Shown piece by piece: positions 12,001-22,187 of a DNA stretch of 64,000 bases. The stretch comes from Botryosphaeria dothidea. Lineage: Eukaryota; Ascomycota; Dothideomycetes; Botryosphaeriales; Botryosphaeriaceae. The first letter of the stretch is position 1; each line of letters begins with the position of its first letter. The stretch lies in contig WWBZ02000001.1 in assembly GCA_011503125.2 (NCBI GenBank), positions 620,001 to 684,000 of the forward strand, in the 5' to 3' direction. Under the pieces are notes generated by a model. It did no database searches. It was given only the letters and a program-made list of their open reading frames with translations, and was not told the DNA's origin. The translations under genes and the position numbers were made by a program.

Positions 12001-13332
12001 TCATGCATTCAGACCTTCGTCTACTACCAACGGCCCCTCTTTTTCACTGTCATCCTCCTCCTTGACGAATTCCCAAGTCAAGAACTTCCAATTCAGCTCC
12101 GCCGGCCGCCAAAACAATCCATGGCCGATTCCGTGCTCATCTGCCGTCAACCCGCCAGACCGCGGCATACGACGCGCAAAGACCGCGCGGTTAAACCGCG
12201 AATGCAGGATAGCCATAGCGCACATGACGCACGGCTCATGGGTAAGATAGATCTCCAAATCAACGCAGAGATACCCATTCGGCGCGAGATTATCATCCCT
12301 CTCAAACAGTCTCTCCTCCACCTCCGTACGCGGCCCCGTCGCAAAGACTGCCTCAACCGGATCGCAGCACGCCCGCGACGGCTTCCCCTCCCCTTCCCCC
12401 GAGTCGGTCTCGCTCTTCCCAGCCATCTCCTCCAACCGCAGCCTCTTCAACCCGACCATCCCAATCGCCCGCATCGCCGCATGCGCCATCACCCCGCCCG
12501 CGCACGCCCGCCCATCTCCTGCAACAGCGACGCACCGCCCCTCCTGCACCGCGCGGCCATTCGCATCGAGCCTTCTCTCCACCACCACGGCGCCGACGCC
12601 GACGCCCATCCCGCGCTCAACGCTCTGCCTGGCAGCCTCCTCCGCCACGGCCAACCATGTCCCCGCGAGGCCATCCACCTCCGCGGCGGCGCGCGAGACC
12701 AGCGCCGGGTGCGGCCCGAACGGGTTCGTGTGCTTGTACGCGACGGGCCAGTAGGTGCGGGTCCACGCGTCGGCCTGGGGCGCGGACGTGGGCGCGAGCG
12801 CGGGCACGGGGAGGCTGTGGACCTTCAGCGGGAACGCTCGTCCCACATCCCCCTCGTCTTTGAATGGCGGGACGCCCTCCAACAGGGCTTCGAGCTCGGC
12901 GGCGGCGATCTGGGTCGTCGGGCAGACGAGGAGCAGGCGCGTCTCGCCGAGCGCGGGGGGCGCGGCGACGCGGTGGGGGTCGATGAGGGCGAGGGCGGGG
13001 GCGGGCAGGAAGGACGGCTTGATGACGCGGCGGAGGTGTTGGATGTCGACTGACTGGGAGTGCGTAGGGAGTGCGGTGCGAAGGGTAGTGAGGACGGCGT
13101 TAGCGGAGCGGGCGGGGAGCTCGAGGACGTGGACGGTGACTGCGAGACTGTTAGTCTGGGTTGTGTGGAAGGAGGGGGTTTTCTGGAGGCGCAATGACGT
13201 ACTCAGCTCGTTGCTGGCGCGGATCTCGCCTTTGGTCTTCAACGACTCGAGACGGCCTTTGAGAGGGGTGATGCCGAGGCTCTGCACGAGCGCATCGTGG
13301 GAATTGCCGTCGGCGCTTTGCTGTGTGCTCAT
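12001..13332 (-). CDS. TAD3: tRNA-specific adenosine deaminase subunit Tad3-like
   Basis: One open frame of 443 codons runs from the ATG at 13332. The C-terminal cytidine/deoxycytidylate-deaminase fold has the zinc ligands: a His in VMAHAAMRAI and the two Cys of THEPCVMCAMAILHSR. The first motif reads His-Ala-Ala where catalytic deaminases have His-Ala-Glu, so the proton-shuttling Glu is missing. That is expected for Tad3/ADAT3, the non-catalytic partner of Tad2 in converting A34 to inosine in tRNA anticodons. An in-frame 63-nt stretch, 13202-13140, has a GTACGT donor, a GACTAAC branch and a CGCAG acceptor. It is probably an intron; the protein would then be 422 residues (exons 13332-13203 and 13139-12001). 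Confidence 0.9.
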   Translation of the reverse strand: MSTQQSADGNSHDALVQSLGITPLKGRLESLKTKGEIRASNELSTSLRLQKTPSFHTTQTNSLAVTVHVLELPARSANAVLTTLRTALPTHSQSVDIQHLRRVIKPSFLPAPALALIDPHRVAAPPALGETRLLLVCPTTQIAAAELEALLEGVPPFKDEGDVGRAFPLKVHSLPVPALAPTSAPQADAWTRTYWPVAYKHTNPFGPHPALVSRAAAEVDGLAGTWLAVAEEAARQSVERGMGVGVGAVVVERRLDANGRAVQEGRCVAVAGDGRACAGGVMAHAAMRAIGMVGLKRLRLEEMAGKSETDSGEGEGKPSRACCDPVEAVFATGPRTEVEERLFERDDNLAPNGYLCVDLEIYLTHEPCVMCAMAILHSRFNRAVFARRMPRSGGLTADEHGIGHGLFWRPAELNWKFLTWEFVKEEDDSEKEGPLVVDEGLNA

Positions 13333-13827
13333 GACATATTGTTGGAGGAAGAGAGTGAGGTGTGGAGAAGGTTGGTGGGATGGATGTGCGGTGGTTCAGC
13401 CCTACAGCAAAAATTTGGCCGGCGCACCAAAATATTGGCCGGGGTGGGGACGCTGACGCCCGACAGCTTCCATCAAATTTCTTCGACACCCTTGAAGCAC
13501 TACTGGTCCAGGTCTCTCCTTGTATTATCGTTGGCCTCAGAACTGTCTTCGTTGCTAATATCAAGGCACTAAGACGAAGTCTAGTGAAGGAACAGTCTAC
13601 AGGTACTCACGGGAACTTTGGCGCCTCCAGAGATCCAAGCAACAACACTCTCGTACATGAGAGCAAACGAGATCACATGAATACGATGTCAAGAGGATTA
13701 GAGAGTCAAAAGAGGCTAGTCCGATTGAAAGAAGCTCGGAAGGAATTCTCCATGTCACACATTATCCATTTCGGAAAACTAAAGATCAACTATGAATCTC
13801 TTTGCGCTCTCCCGACATCTTCAGTCT
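13333..13827. other. Intergenic region between Tad3 and the M20 relic
   Basis: This 495-base gap contains the Tad3 promoter and 5' leader. I see no gene or repeat. Overlapping open frames here on both strands extend from neighbouring genes and look like shadows. Confidence 0.45.
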
Positions 13828-14900
13828 TCACTCCCTCGACGATCTCAACCTATCAAAGTTCAAAATACTCTGCAACAGTACCTGCGCACCCAACTCACAA
13901 TCCTCAGCACTCGCATACTCCGTCGGATTATGACTGACCCCCTCTCGACACGGCACGAAAATCATGCTCGTCGGACAATGCTTGCTCGCGTACACGCTAT
14001 CATGGCCAGCACCCGACTTGACATCCCTGATCAAGTCCTCGACACCACCCAGCACCTCGACCGCCGCCTCCCTCACCGTCTTGATGCAGTCCTCGTGGAA
14101 GCGCGTCACCGTCGTCTGGCTGTCCGTCTGCCACGCCACCTCAAGCGCCTCGCTCCTCCCCGCAGTCCCGCCCGCATGCAGCCCTCCAATATCCTCACCC
14201 GCCGCCAAAGCAGCGAGGTCTCGCTTCAGCTCTTCTTCGAGTGTCGTGATGACAGAGTCCTCCGGCGAGCGGATGTCGAGACTGAAGCGGACGTGGCCGG
14301 GGATGGTGTTTGTGGAGCCAGGCGCGAGCGTCAGGACGCCGGTGGAGGCGAGTGCAGAGTGAGCAGTGGCGCGGCGGTGTGAGTGGAGGATGAGTTTGCT
14401 CGCGAGAAGGAGAGCATTGGCGCGGCGGGATAAGGGAGTCGTGCCGGTGTGGGCATCTGTCGTCCGTTCTGTTAGCTCTTCACACTGACGACTTCATTCG
14501 GTATGCCGAGTCGGAAGTTCGGACGGGGGGGTTGCACATGCCTCTTCCTTTGATGTCGATGGTGAACTACTTGTAAGCCTGCACGCCCTGCATGACTCCG
14601 ATCTTCTTCTTCTTCTTCTTCTTCTTCTTCTCGGCTTCGAGGATGGGGCCTTGCTCGATATGCAGCTCGAAGTGTGCGCCCATGGGCATGGCGTGGTGAC
14701 TGGCCGGCGTGGTTCCCATTCGTTCGAGCTGTCATGGAACTTGTCTGGATCCCTCTCCAATGGACGTATCGATTCCACTGCGCGGTGGCCGAGCGAGTGG
14801 TAGGGAAGCAAGACCTTATGGTAGGTAAAGCATGCTTGGATGCTTTCATAGAAAGAGCTCTTGGGAATGAATTCATCGAAGACATTATGGGCTTTCAAAG
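13828..14900 (-). pseudogene. M20 amidohydrolase (carbamoylase/hydantoinase-type) relic
   Basis: The 3' half is intact and open from 14456 to 13828. It encodes the M20 dimerisation/C-terminal region, with the motifs DAHTGTTPLSRRANALLLAS, PGSTNTIPGHVRFSLDIRSP and PCREGVSHNPTEY, the last supplying the C-terminal metal-site His region. Upstream, the fragment GAHFELHIEQGPILEAE is recognisable but is followed by a Lys tract and an in-frame TAG (14569-14567) where the family has Trp after QAYK. The joining intron has a GC rather than GT donor (14541-14457, GCATGT...ACAG). Farther 5', similarity breaks up in several frames, and the N-terminal catalytic part (first His/Asp metal ligands) is missing before 14900. 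So this is a 5'-truncated, disabled gene of the N-carbamoyl-L-amino-acid hydrolase/allantoate amidohydrolase group. It lies beside another M20-containing gene but belongs to a different subfamily. Confidence 0.75.
14602..14631. repeat. (TCT)10 trinucleotide microsatellite
   Basis: Ten perfect TCT units (AGA/AAG on the minus strand) lie inside the M20 relic. They encode a poly-Lys tract between ILEAE and IGVMQG, where relatives have only one or two residues. The expansion is in frame, so it may predate or follow loss of function. Confidence 0.9.
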
Positions 14901-15231
14901 AACCAGTAAGTGGTCTGCCAAGGACTTGGGGAGCTGTTCAAGTAGGGAGCGTGCAGCTTTATACCGCCGCTCACGTACGCCCTTCCACTGACAGCGCCTT
15001 ATCTAAGGCCACAAGACGCCGTCGGCAAGCTGTTCAAACAGCCAATAACGCGTTTCTCTCATGTAATTCGTGTCATCCTACCAGTGTACCGGACCGAGCT
15101 CCCCAAATTGTTGATTAAAAGCAGAAAATTCCGCCAACATAACCAGTTGCACAGCTCATGCAGATCGTCCTCCTTTACCAGTTTTCTCATCTAGAAAGCA
15201 AACTACAAAACAACCCAGAGAAATGATCCAT
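14901..15231. other. Intergenic region 3' of the fusion gene
   Basis: About 330 bases lie between the 5' limit of the recognisable M20 relic and the stop codon of the PLP-M20 fusion gene. No N-terminal M20 sequence is recognisable here, which supports real 5' truncation of the relic. Nothing else is seen. Confidence 0.4.
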
Positions 15232-17521
15232 CTACTGGCAGAATTCTAAGACCAAGTTGGTCAACGTCTCCGTCACTGATTCAACTGATTTCAGATCAAC
15301 CCATTCCGTCTTCACATGAAAGCCTTCGCCCTTTGGTCCGTGGATGACCACAGGAATTCCCTTGTCCGAGAGCAAAGCGCAGTCTGTCCAGAATGGCTCC
15401 GCCAGAAGATCCGGTTTCGAGCCCGTGGTTCTCTCAGAGTGCTGAGAAACAAGAGAGACAAACGGATGATCCTGCTTGATCTTAAAAGTTGACCTGGAGA
15501 ATGTGACCCGTAAGTTATACTGGAAGTTAGGCACTTCCCCTGCTGCTTTCCTCAAGATATGTTCCACTTCCTCTCGGACGGTTGCAGCCGTCTCTCCAGG
15601 CACGGTACGCCTCAAGCGTGATCGTGCACTTCGCCGGATAAGAGGACGCTTCCTCTCCTCCCTTGACCATTGAAGCGTGGATGCTTCTCGGACCAAGTTG
15701 CGGATGCTTCGGACCTTCTTGAAGGCCTTTGGCGTGCTTTTCAAGCTCGACCAAGAAGTATCCCGCCTTTGAAATAGCATCGACTCCAATATCAGGCCTT
15801 GAGCCATGAGAGGCAACTCCCAAGACATCGACCTTCAACCACACGAACCCCTTGTGCGCAACCACAATCCCCTCATTGCTCGGCTCCGTCACCACTGCTG
15901 CATCGGCAGTCCATCCAGCCCTCAACACCTGCTCTGTCCCAATACTCAAATCCTCTTCACCAGCCACACCCGTGAAAATCACATCACCCCTCAAACCCAC
16001 GTCCTTCACCCTCGCCAGCGCACACGTCGCTGCCGCAACACCCCCCTTCATATCCGCCGCCCCCCTCCCATACAGCTTTCCGCCCTCAATCTCACCACTC
16101 AGAGCATCCCCATCATACCCCTCCAACGTCACCGTATCCACATGCCCACTCAACATCAAACTCTTCCGGCCTCCCGTCCCCCTCACAACGCCCACAACCG
16201 ACGGTCTCCCCTCCACTTCCTCCAGCACATGCGTCTCCACACCCATATGCTCCAACCACGCCCTAATCCACTTCACCGCTCCCTTCTCCCCACCATCCCC
16301 ACACCCCGGATTCACCGAGTCGATCCGTACCAGTTCCTGCGCAACCGCCCTCACATCGTCTCCCCCAACCCCCCTCGGCACCTCGTACGCCCTCCCCCCC
16401 CCCCCCTCCGTCCCCAAAAACACCACGACGTCCCCCTCCCCCAGCCCCAACGCCCGCCGCTGCGCCCGCACCGCCTCCACCGTCGCACCAGTACACGGCC
16501 CGGCATCCACGCCCGCCTCCCCCAACTCCACCACCCCCGCATGCGCCTCCCTATCCGCCACGCTCACCGCAACATCCACCCCGCGGGCCAGCGCCGGCCA
16601 CGCGGTGCTCGACAGCGTCCCGCAGTTCAGCCCGGCCATGACGGTGCCGCCCGTCTGGACAGTCGTGGGCGAGCCTGCCCCGAGCGACGCGTGCAGACAA
16701 GCAGCGGTATCGGGCTCGACGGCCGCGACGACCGGGGACGGCGAACGCGCCTTGTAGTGCGCGACGACGGCTTGTGCGAAGGAGCCGACGGGGGCGACGA
16801 CGTGGGTGGGGTGGTGGGCGTCGCCGAGCTGGGAGGCTGTTCCGCGGAGGAGGGTGGTGTAGCCTTGGACGATCCACTGCGGGGGGGGTGTCAGCATTCG
16901 TTCGGATGGGGTTTGGAGGGGAGGGAGGGGTATGCTGGGGACGTCCTCGTAGCCGGGGAAGGCGGTGTCTTGGATGAGGGTGTGGTCGGGGGTGTGGGAG
17001 GCGGCGAAGGCAGCGCGCACGGCGGCGTCGTAGTCGCCCGGGACGACGATGATGGAGGCGCCTTCGGCGGCGATGAGGTCGTGGGTGCTGGGGTGAGTGG
17101 TATGCGGGATGTAGATAGTGACGGGCAGGGCGAGGATGCTGCCGATGCGGGCGACGGCGCGGCCGTGGTTGCCGGCGGTGGCGGCGACGAGGGTGAGCGG
17201 GTGGGTCTGGGCGGCGACGCGGATGACGGAGAGGTCGCTGTCGAGCGGGAGGTGGAGGGCTTGCGTCACCGCGCGGAAGGTGCCCCAGGAGGCGCCGAGG
17301 ATTTTGAAGGACGGGACGCCCATGCGGTTGCTTTCTTCTTTGATGTAGACGGCCTTGACGCCGAGGTCTTTGGCGAGCGAGGGGAGCGGGACGAGACTTG
17401 TGGGCGCGTAGCCGGGGAGCTTTCGGTGGAAGGCTTCGACGAGGTCGGTGGGTTCGCTGGGAGGTGCGACCCAGGTTTTGGCGGAGGGGTTGAGGAAAGG
17501 CTGGCGGCGGAAAGAACTCAT
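15232..17521 (-). CDS. Fusion: PLP-dependent ammonia-lyase-like + M20 deacetylase-like (one frameshift)
   Basis: The ATG at 17521 opens 664 codons. Residues about 1-385 are a fold-type II PLP enzyme of the diaminopropionate ammonia-lyase/threonine dehydratase group, with the Schiff-base Lys in PSFKILGASWGT and the phosphate loop ATAGNHGRA. Residues about 395 onward are an M20 hydrolase of the acetylornithine deacetylase/succinyl-diaminopimelate desuccinylase type: LSGHVDTV, GRGAADMKGG and GEEDLS carry the metal ligands and catalytic Glu. After TITLE (near 15612) the frame breaks. The expected continuation, RRTVPGET, is in another frame that runs to the stop at 15232 and holds the final His of KGEGFHVKTEWVDL. 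Loss of an AG dinucleotide from GAGAGG would explain it. Either a recent pseudogene or a sequence error; otherwise both domains look complete. The joint substrate is unknown. Confidence 0.8.
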
Positions 17522-17952
17522 TTTGAAGGTAACAATGAAGGAAAACTCGGTTTGGAGGAGGTGTAGGTGGGAGAACTGGGACGGCAGACATTATGGTGCA
17601 GGCCTTCAAATGGAAGGAGTCTTACAAGGGGATGCAACAGTGGGATGATTGCGCCCTTTGACAAGTGATTTGGGCGTCCATGGGTGCGTGGCTAATGCAG
17701 TATTGATGAGCGAATCACGGGACACAATTGGTCTTTCGTTTCGTGGACGAGAAGCAGTCACTGAGGACACTGGATGTTGGTTGTCTGCATTGCCGATTCC
17801 GGTAAACATGACATCGGTGCAGCGGACGTCACTTCACAGGCACGGGTGCATATAAATCTCACTGCGTGCATCGAAGCAGCCCTCGTAATATTCGCACTCT
17901 CCTCCAAATTTCTTGCATTTTCAATTTTTGTTTTGAGGGTGGACGGGATCGC

Positions 17953-18024
17953 TATGCCTCTCGTGTGGCCTTTACTCGGCATCGTGATGAGGTTATGCCG
18001 CTCGTGTGGCCTTAATTCGGCATC
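17953..18024. repeat. 31-base direct repeat, two copies, 41-base period
   Basis: Copy 1 at 17953-17983 and copy 2 at 17994-18024 share the core CTCGTGTGGCCTT and end in TCGGCATC; they differ at three positions. The period is 41 bases. This looks like a local tandem duplication in noncoding DNA. Confidence 0.8.
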
Positions 18025-18579
18025 ACCACCATCTGCACGCCAAACAGCGGAAAATCAAACAGTGGCCCCTGAACTGATAGTGGATTGAGAATAAAGGCGG
18101 CAACGGCGGGAATCGCGCCATCTTGAGATTTTCGTTTTCGGAAGGAGTTCCCGTTGAGCCACAGCGCATTGGAGGCTTCGGAACGGCTTCCCGAATCTTA
18201 GTGACGGTTTGAAGACCTTTCAGTACGACAACGTTGATGCAGGTCAAATGATGTTACCTTTTAGTGGCTCCCGAACATTACCAAAAGTGTCTGAATAAAC
18301 GTTTGGTGGACCGTCACGGTTATCCGCAGTTTTTTTGCCTTCTAGTTTCCTGTGGACGCTTTGTTCTACCGCACTGTTAAGGAGATAGGGCCGTGAGGGC
18401 GAAGGTTTGTAGTATGAGGGATCTTTAGAGGGCAATCGGAAAGGAAGACAACGATGCTGACGCATTGAAAGAAAGACGGAATAGACTAGTGGTTATGTAG
18501 GTTATCCTTAATTGTAGGATGCTGTGATCTTATTGTGAACCATGGAGTATTCCCTGTTCGTTGCAGTTTTATGTGCTGC

Positions 18580-18658
18580 GCTGTCAAAGCAGTCACCAGG
18601 CTGCAAATGTAACGTTTTGTCGAGGACACATACGTCTGGACGAATGCTTTGACTCTCC
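18580..18658. repeat. Hairpin-type dispersed repeat, copy A
   Basis: Arms TGTCAAAGCAGTCACCAGG (18582-18600) and CTGGACGAATGCTTTGACTC (18636-18655) are imperfect inverted repeats about 35 bases apart. The right arm and its left flank match copies at 22527-22548 and 36977-36996, sharing the GGACGAATRCTT core. Confidence 0.6.
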
Positions 18659-19433
18659 ACGCCAGGTGTCTTTGAAAGTTATGTTGTGCTTAAGCAGACA
18701 ATCATTCGGGCTCGAGACGAGTCGATACGGAAAACGAGTGTTTGGACAAGACGCGCAGGAAAATGATTTTAGCGGGAATTGATGTCAGTGTTGTCGCCTG
18801 CTCACACTCGATCTCGCTTGTTGAAATCCAAACTTTTGAACATTCATCGAAATAAGAAATAGTGCTTTTGGCAACAGTAGAGCAAATAATTTCCAGGAAA
18901 GATCATGAGACAATGAAGAGATCACATGGGGGTTATTCAACTCTGCACCTCTATAGAGCGCAGATCTTCCTGACTTGGTTACAACCTTTCGCTCCCAGTC
19001 TGCTCAGAAGCGTCCCGCATCTTCAAAACATATGGTCAACAACTAAACAGGTTTTTGTTCGCACAATTGTCTTGCGAAGTCAGCTTAGATGAAGGATACT
19101 GCAATTTTCGATGAGTTCATTATTGGCATTGCTGTTTGGATTTGATGCATCGACGGGGCCTAATCTTCTAATCCGCACTGGGTACTGAAGAAGCATAAAT
19201 CTACGTGTGGCTCAAAATAAGAACGTGCGCATTTGTTGTGCCTGCATCAGCGGAAGGCACTTTAAGATCTTTTCAGCTATACCTGGCCATCTCTCCGCTG
19301 CTGCCAAATTATAGGACAAATATAAAGCTGCGATCAGTAATGACACTTGTAGCAAATGCACATAGCCGTCACTGAATTAAGCTCAAGCCATGGGCGTCGA
19401 GATAAAAAAAAATTAAACGTAAATGGCCATGTT

Positions 19434-19806
19434 TCAGGTTGCCGTGGAAAATCCAGAGGGTCCATTGTTCAAACGTTTGTTGTATGAATCGAATTCATCC
19501 CGATACTCATGGTTCGGGTGAACAAAGCCTCTTATACGTTCCAAGACTTTCGCAAATGAGTCTCGGCCGTCAATCTTACAAGGAAACGGTGAGTCCTTAG
19601 CAATAACGACCGGCATCCCTTACGTCTCAATTGCCGAAGCCAGGATACTGCAAGCCTCCTCGCATGCAACAGCCTCACCTAGCCCGAACAAGGAATTGAT
19701 GTGCAGCGAGTCATTCGTCCAACCGGAGAAGCTAGCTCTTGCGTGGGGTAAAAGAACCTGGGGAAAGCACAAGGGCGTTGCATAGCCGACGACCCCTGCC
19801 TGTCAA
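19434..19806 (-). pseudogene. Unidentified decayed coding fragment
   Basis: One minus-strand frame stays open for about 120 codons apart from a single TAA after ASAIET (about 19622-19624). It contains VGYATPLCFPQVLLPHARAS, SGWTNDSLHINSLFGLGE and then GMPVVIAKDSPFPCKIDGR. The composition looks like a normal enzyme rather than random translation, and the sequence is interrupted upstream by TGA. I do not recognise the family. It could instead be an exon joined to others across unrecognised introns, but the internal stop argues for a relic. Confidence 0.35.
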
Positions 19807-20029
19807 TTGACTGTGGGGTAAGCAAGCAGGCGGAAAAAGGACGCGACCTCGCGTGGCTGACCGCAATCCCTTTTTAAATCTGTCTTAGGTCCCGGCCTTT
19901 CGCTTGCCTTGCGCAAGGCTGAATCTGTGTTTTGTCTGTTTTTTGAGATCGGATAGATCGTTCCGATACCAGATCTGTGGTCCCCTCCGCGCCTCGCCTT
20001 TCTCTGGTCGGGAAACACCTGCACTCATC

Positions 20030-22187
20030 ATGGCGACCGAGGAGAAGATAGATGCTGTTCGCATTGATGATGCGGGCACCAGTGCGGAGCCTGCGTCGAG
20101 TCATCACCGCGAGGTCCATGTGAAGACTATCCAGGAAGAGGCTGCTGAGCAGGCTTCACCGCTGGATCTGGGATGGAGAACGTGGTTGGTGGTCTTCCTG
20201 TCATCCTTCACGTGAGCGCCTTCCGAGAAGACATCCACATCATCTATTGACAGCCTGCAGAATCATGGCCCAAGTATACACTACCGTGGCGGCTGCGTCT
20301 GTGGTTGCCTTCATCGCCATGGACTTTGAGGGCTCTTCCTTATCCGGGTGGATCATTCAAGTAAGCCCGAACACGAAAGCACATGCCACGCACGATCGTA
20401 CAGCTTTGGAACCGGTACTGGTCTCAACAGGCTCGTATAAATCCAGAAAACCCTGTGACAATATGAAATCGATAGTTGAGTCACAGACAACACAAGCTGA
20501 CATTCACAGGGCCCACTTCTCATGCAAGCAGCTCTTTCTCCCATCGTCGGCCGCTTATCTGATATCCTTGACCGCAAATGGCTCGCTTCGATTCCCCCAT
20601 TGGTCGCCTTCGTAGGCGCCGTAGTGTGTGCAAAGGCTACGTCCATGAACATGTTGATCGGTGGTAGCATCCTGGTCGGAGTCACGCTCTCCACCATTGC
20701 CATCGTCCAGTCGATCCCTTCCGAGATTCTTCCTCTGAAGTACCGAGCTGTAGCAAATGGGATCTCTTTCTTGGGCGGCGCCTCTGCTGGAATGTAAGTA
20801 ATACTGCCCTACCTGATTTCAGTTTACTCTGCCTGTATCTGTCGGCAGTCCAGATAGGGCTATTTCTGCACATGTTGATCTCCGAGAGCCGTGCTAATAT
20901 GAACCTAGTATCGGTCAGCTCAGCGCAGGAGCATACAGCCATCTGAGCTCCGGCGGCTGGCGCTACATCTTCTGGACGCAAGCAGCATTCCACCTGACAT
21001 CTGCCATCGGCTTCTTGGTTTTCTACTGGCCGCCGCGGAACAGTGATTTCCCCAGGATGAGCGTCAAAGACTACATCTGGGCCTGTGATCCTATTGGCTC
21101 TGTCCTCTTCATCAGCAGCTCGACCCTCATCCTCCTCGCCCTCGACTGGGCAGCCGGCACCTACCCATGGTCAGACGCACACGTCGTCGCACCACTCGTC
21201 ATCGGCTGCGTCCTGCTCATCATCTTCGGCCTCTACGGTAAGCACCCACATCGACACCCACACCGACAACCGCACCTAACCTCCCCCACAGAATGGAAAG
21301 CCCGCTCCGACGGCCTCGTCGCCCACGTCTTCTTCCGCTCAGGCCCCAACTTCCCCCTCTCCGTCTTCGCCTTCGCCGTCGAAGGCTGGATCTTCTACTC
21401 GGCCGTCAACGCCATCACGCCGCAAATGATCCTGCGCCTCGGCTGGGAATCCGACTCCTGGCGCATCGCCGTCCGCCAGCTCTCCTACCTGCTCCCCATC
21501 TTCTTCTTCTCCATCCCCATCACCTGGTACAGCACGCGCTACAAGGACCTGCGCTCCCCGCTCCTCCTCTGCTTCGTCGTCTTCCTCGTCCTGACCATCT
21601 GCTACGCCTGCATCCAGCCCTCTTGGGACGCCGCGCAGCAGGGCCTCAACGTCCTCAGCGCGCTGGGGCAGGCCGGCCCGCTGACGCTGCTCGTCGCCGC
21701 CGTCCAGTTCACGGCGCCGCACGCCTTCCTGTCGACGGCGACGGGGCTGGCGTTCTCGGCGCGCGCGATCGGCGGCGCGGTCGGCAGCGCCGTGCTGGAC
21801 GCCATCGTCGCGGGGCACGTCGGGGCCAAGTACGACGCGGCCATCGTTCGCGCGGCGGAGGGCGCGGGCATCAGCGCGCAGGCGGCGAGCGGGATTGTGG
21901 CGGCGATGGCGGAGGGCGAGGGGGTGACGAGCGTGGCCGGGCTGCAGCCCGTCGTGCAGGGCGTGTCGGGCGAGCAGCTGCGGGCGGTGGTGCGGGCGGG
22001 GTACGGGGTGTGGGCGGGCGCGTACAGGCTGGCTTGGGCGAGTATCGTGCCGTTTGTGGTGGTGGCGTGCGTGTGCGTGGCGTTTTTGAGGGGGGTGAGG
22101 GAGCTCATGACGGAGAAGGTGGAGGCGACGGTTGAGAGGGTGGGGAGGGGGGATGAGGAGGGGAAGGCTGTGGGCGGAGGGGAGTAG
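20030..22187 (+). CDS. MFS transporter, TRI12-like (DHA2-type, about 14 TM)
   Basis: Five exons (20030-20211, 20261-20360, 20510-20793, 20909-21237, 21292-22187) join in phase into 596 residues. All introns are GT-AG; the last, 54 nt, is in frame and so easily missed. The N-terminal 55 residues are cytosolic and charged. Many hydrophobic segments follow, with the MFS loop GRLSDILDRKW after TM2 and the TRI12-family stretch SEILPLKYRAVANG. Members export toxins such as trichothecenes or carry siderophores across the plasma membrane; the substrate here cannot be told. The C-terminal tail is short and charged. No biosynthetic gene lies next to it, so it may be a stand-alone efflux pump. The third exon starts at the GGC CCA codon after the CACAG acceptor. 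Confidence 0.88.

Larger units (their letters stand above)
17522..19430. other. Long intergenic stretch
   Basis: Nearly 1.9 kb without a recognisable gene. It holds the fusion-gene promoter side (17522-17700), a 31-base tandem duplication near 17953-18024, and one copy of a short hairpin-type repeat near 18580-18658. The stretch from 18800 to 19430 is AT-richer than the neighbouring genes. Small frames are all under 105 codons and unrecognised. Confidence 0.5.

Noticed and set aside
15600..15625. Intron as the explanation of the frame change in the fusion gene
   Set aside because: No GT-AG pair; loss of two bases restores the M20 family consensus directly.
15806..17566. 586-codon plus-strand frame antisense to the PLP-M20 fusion gene
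   Set aside because: Arg/His/Pro- and Gly/Val-rich shadow of a GC-rich gene; the opposite strand has unmistakable catalytic motifs of two enzyme families.
21293..22135. 280-codon Arg-rich frame inside the transporter
   Set aside because: Out-of-frame shadow; the correct frame gives membrane segments and MFS motifs.
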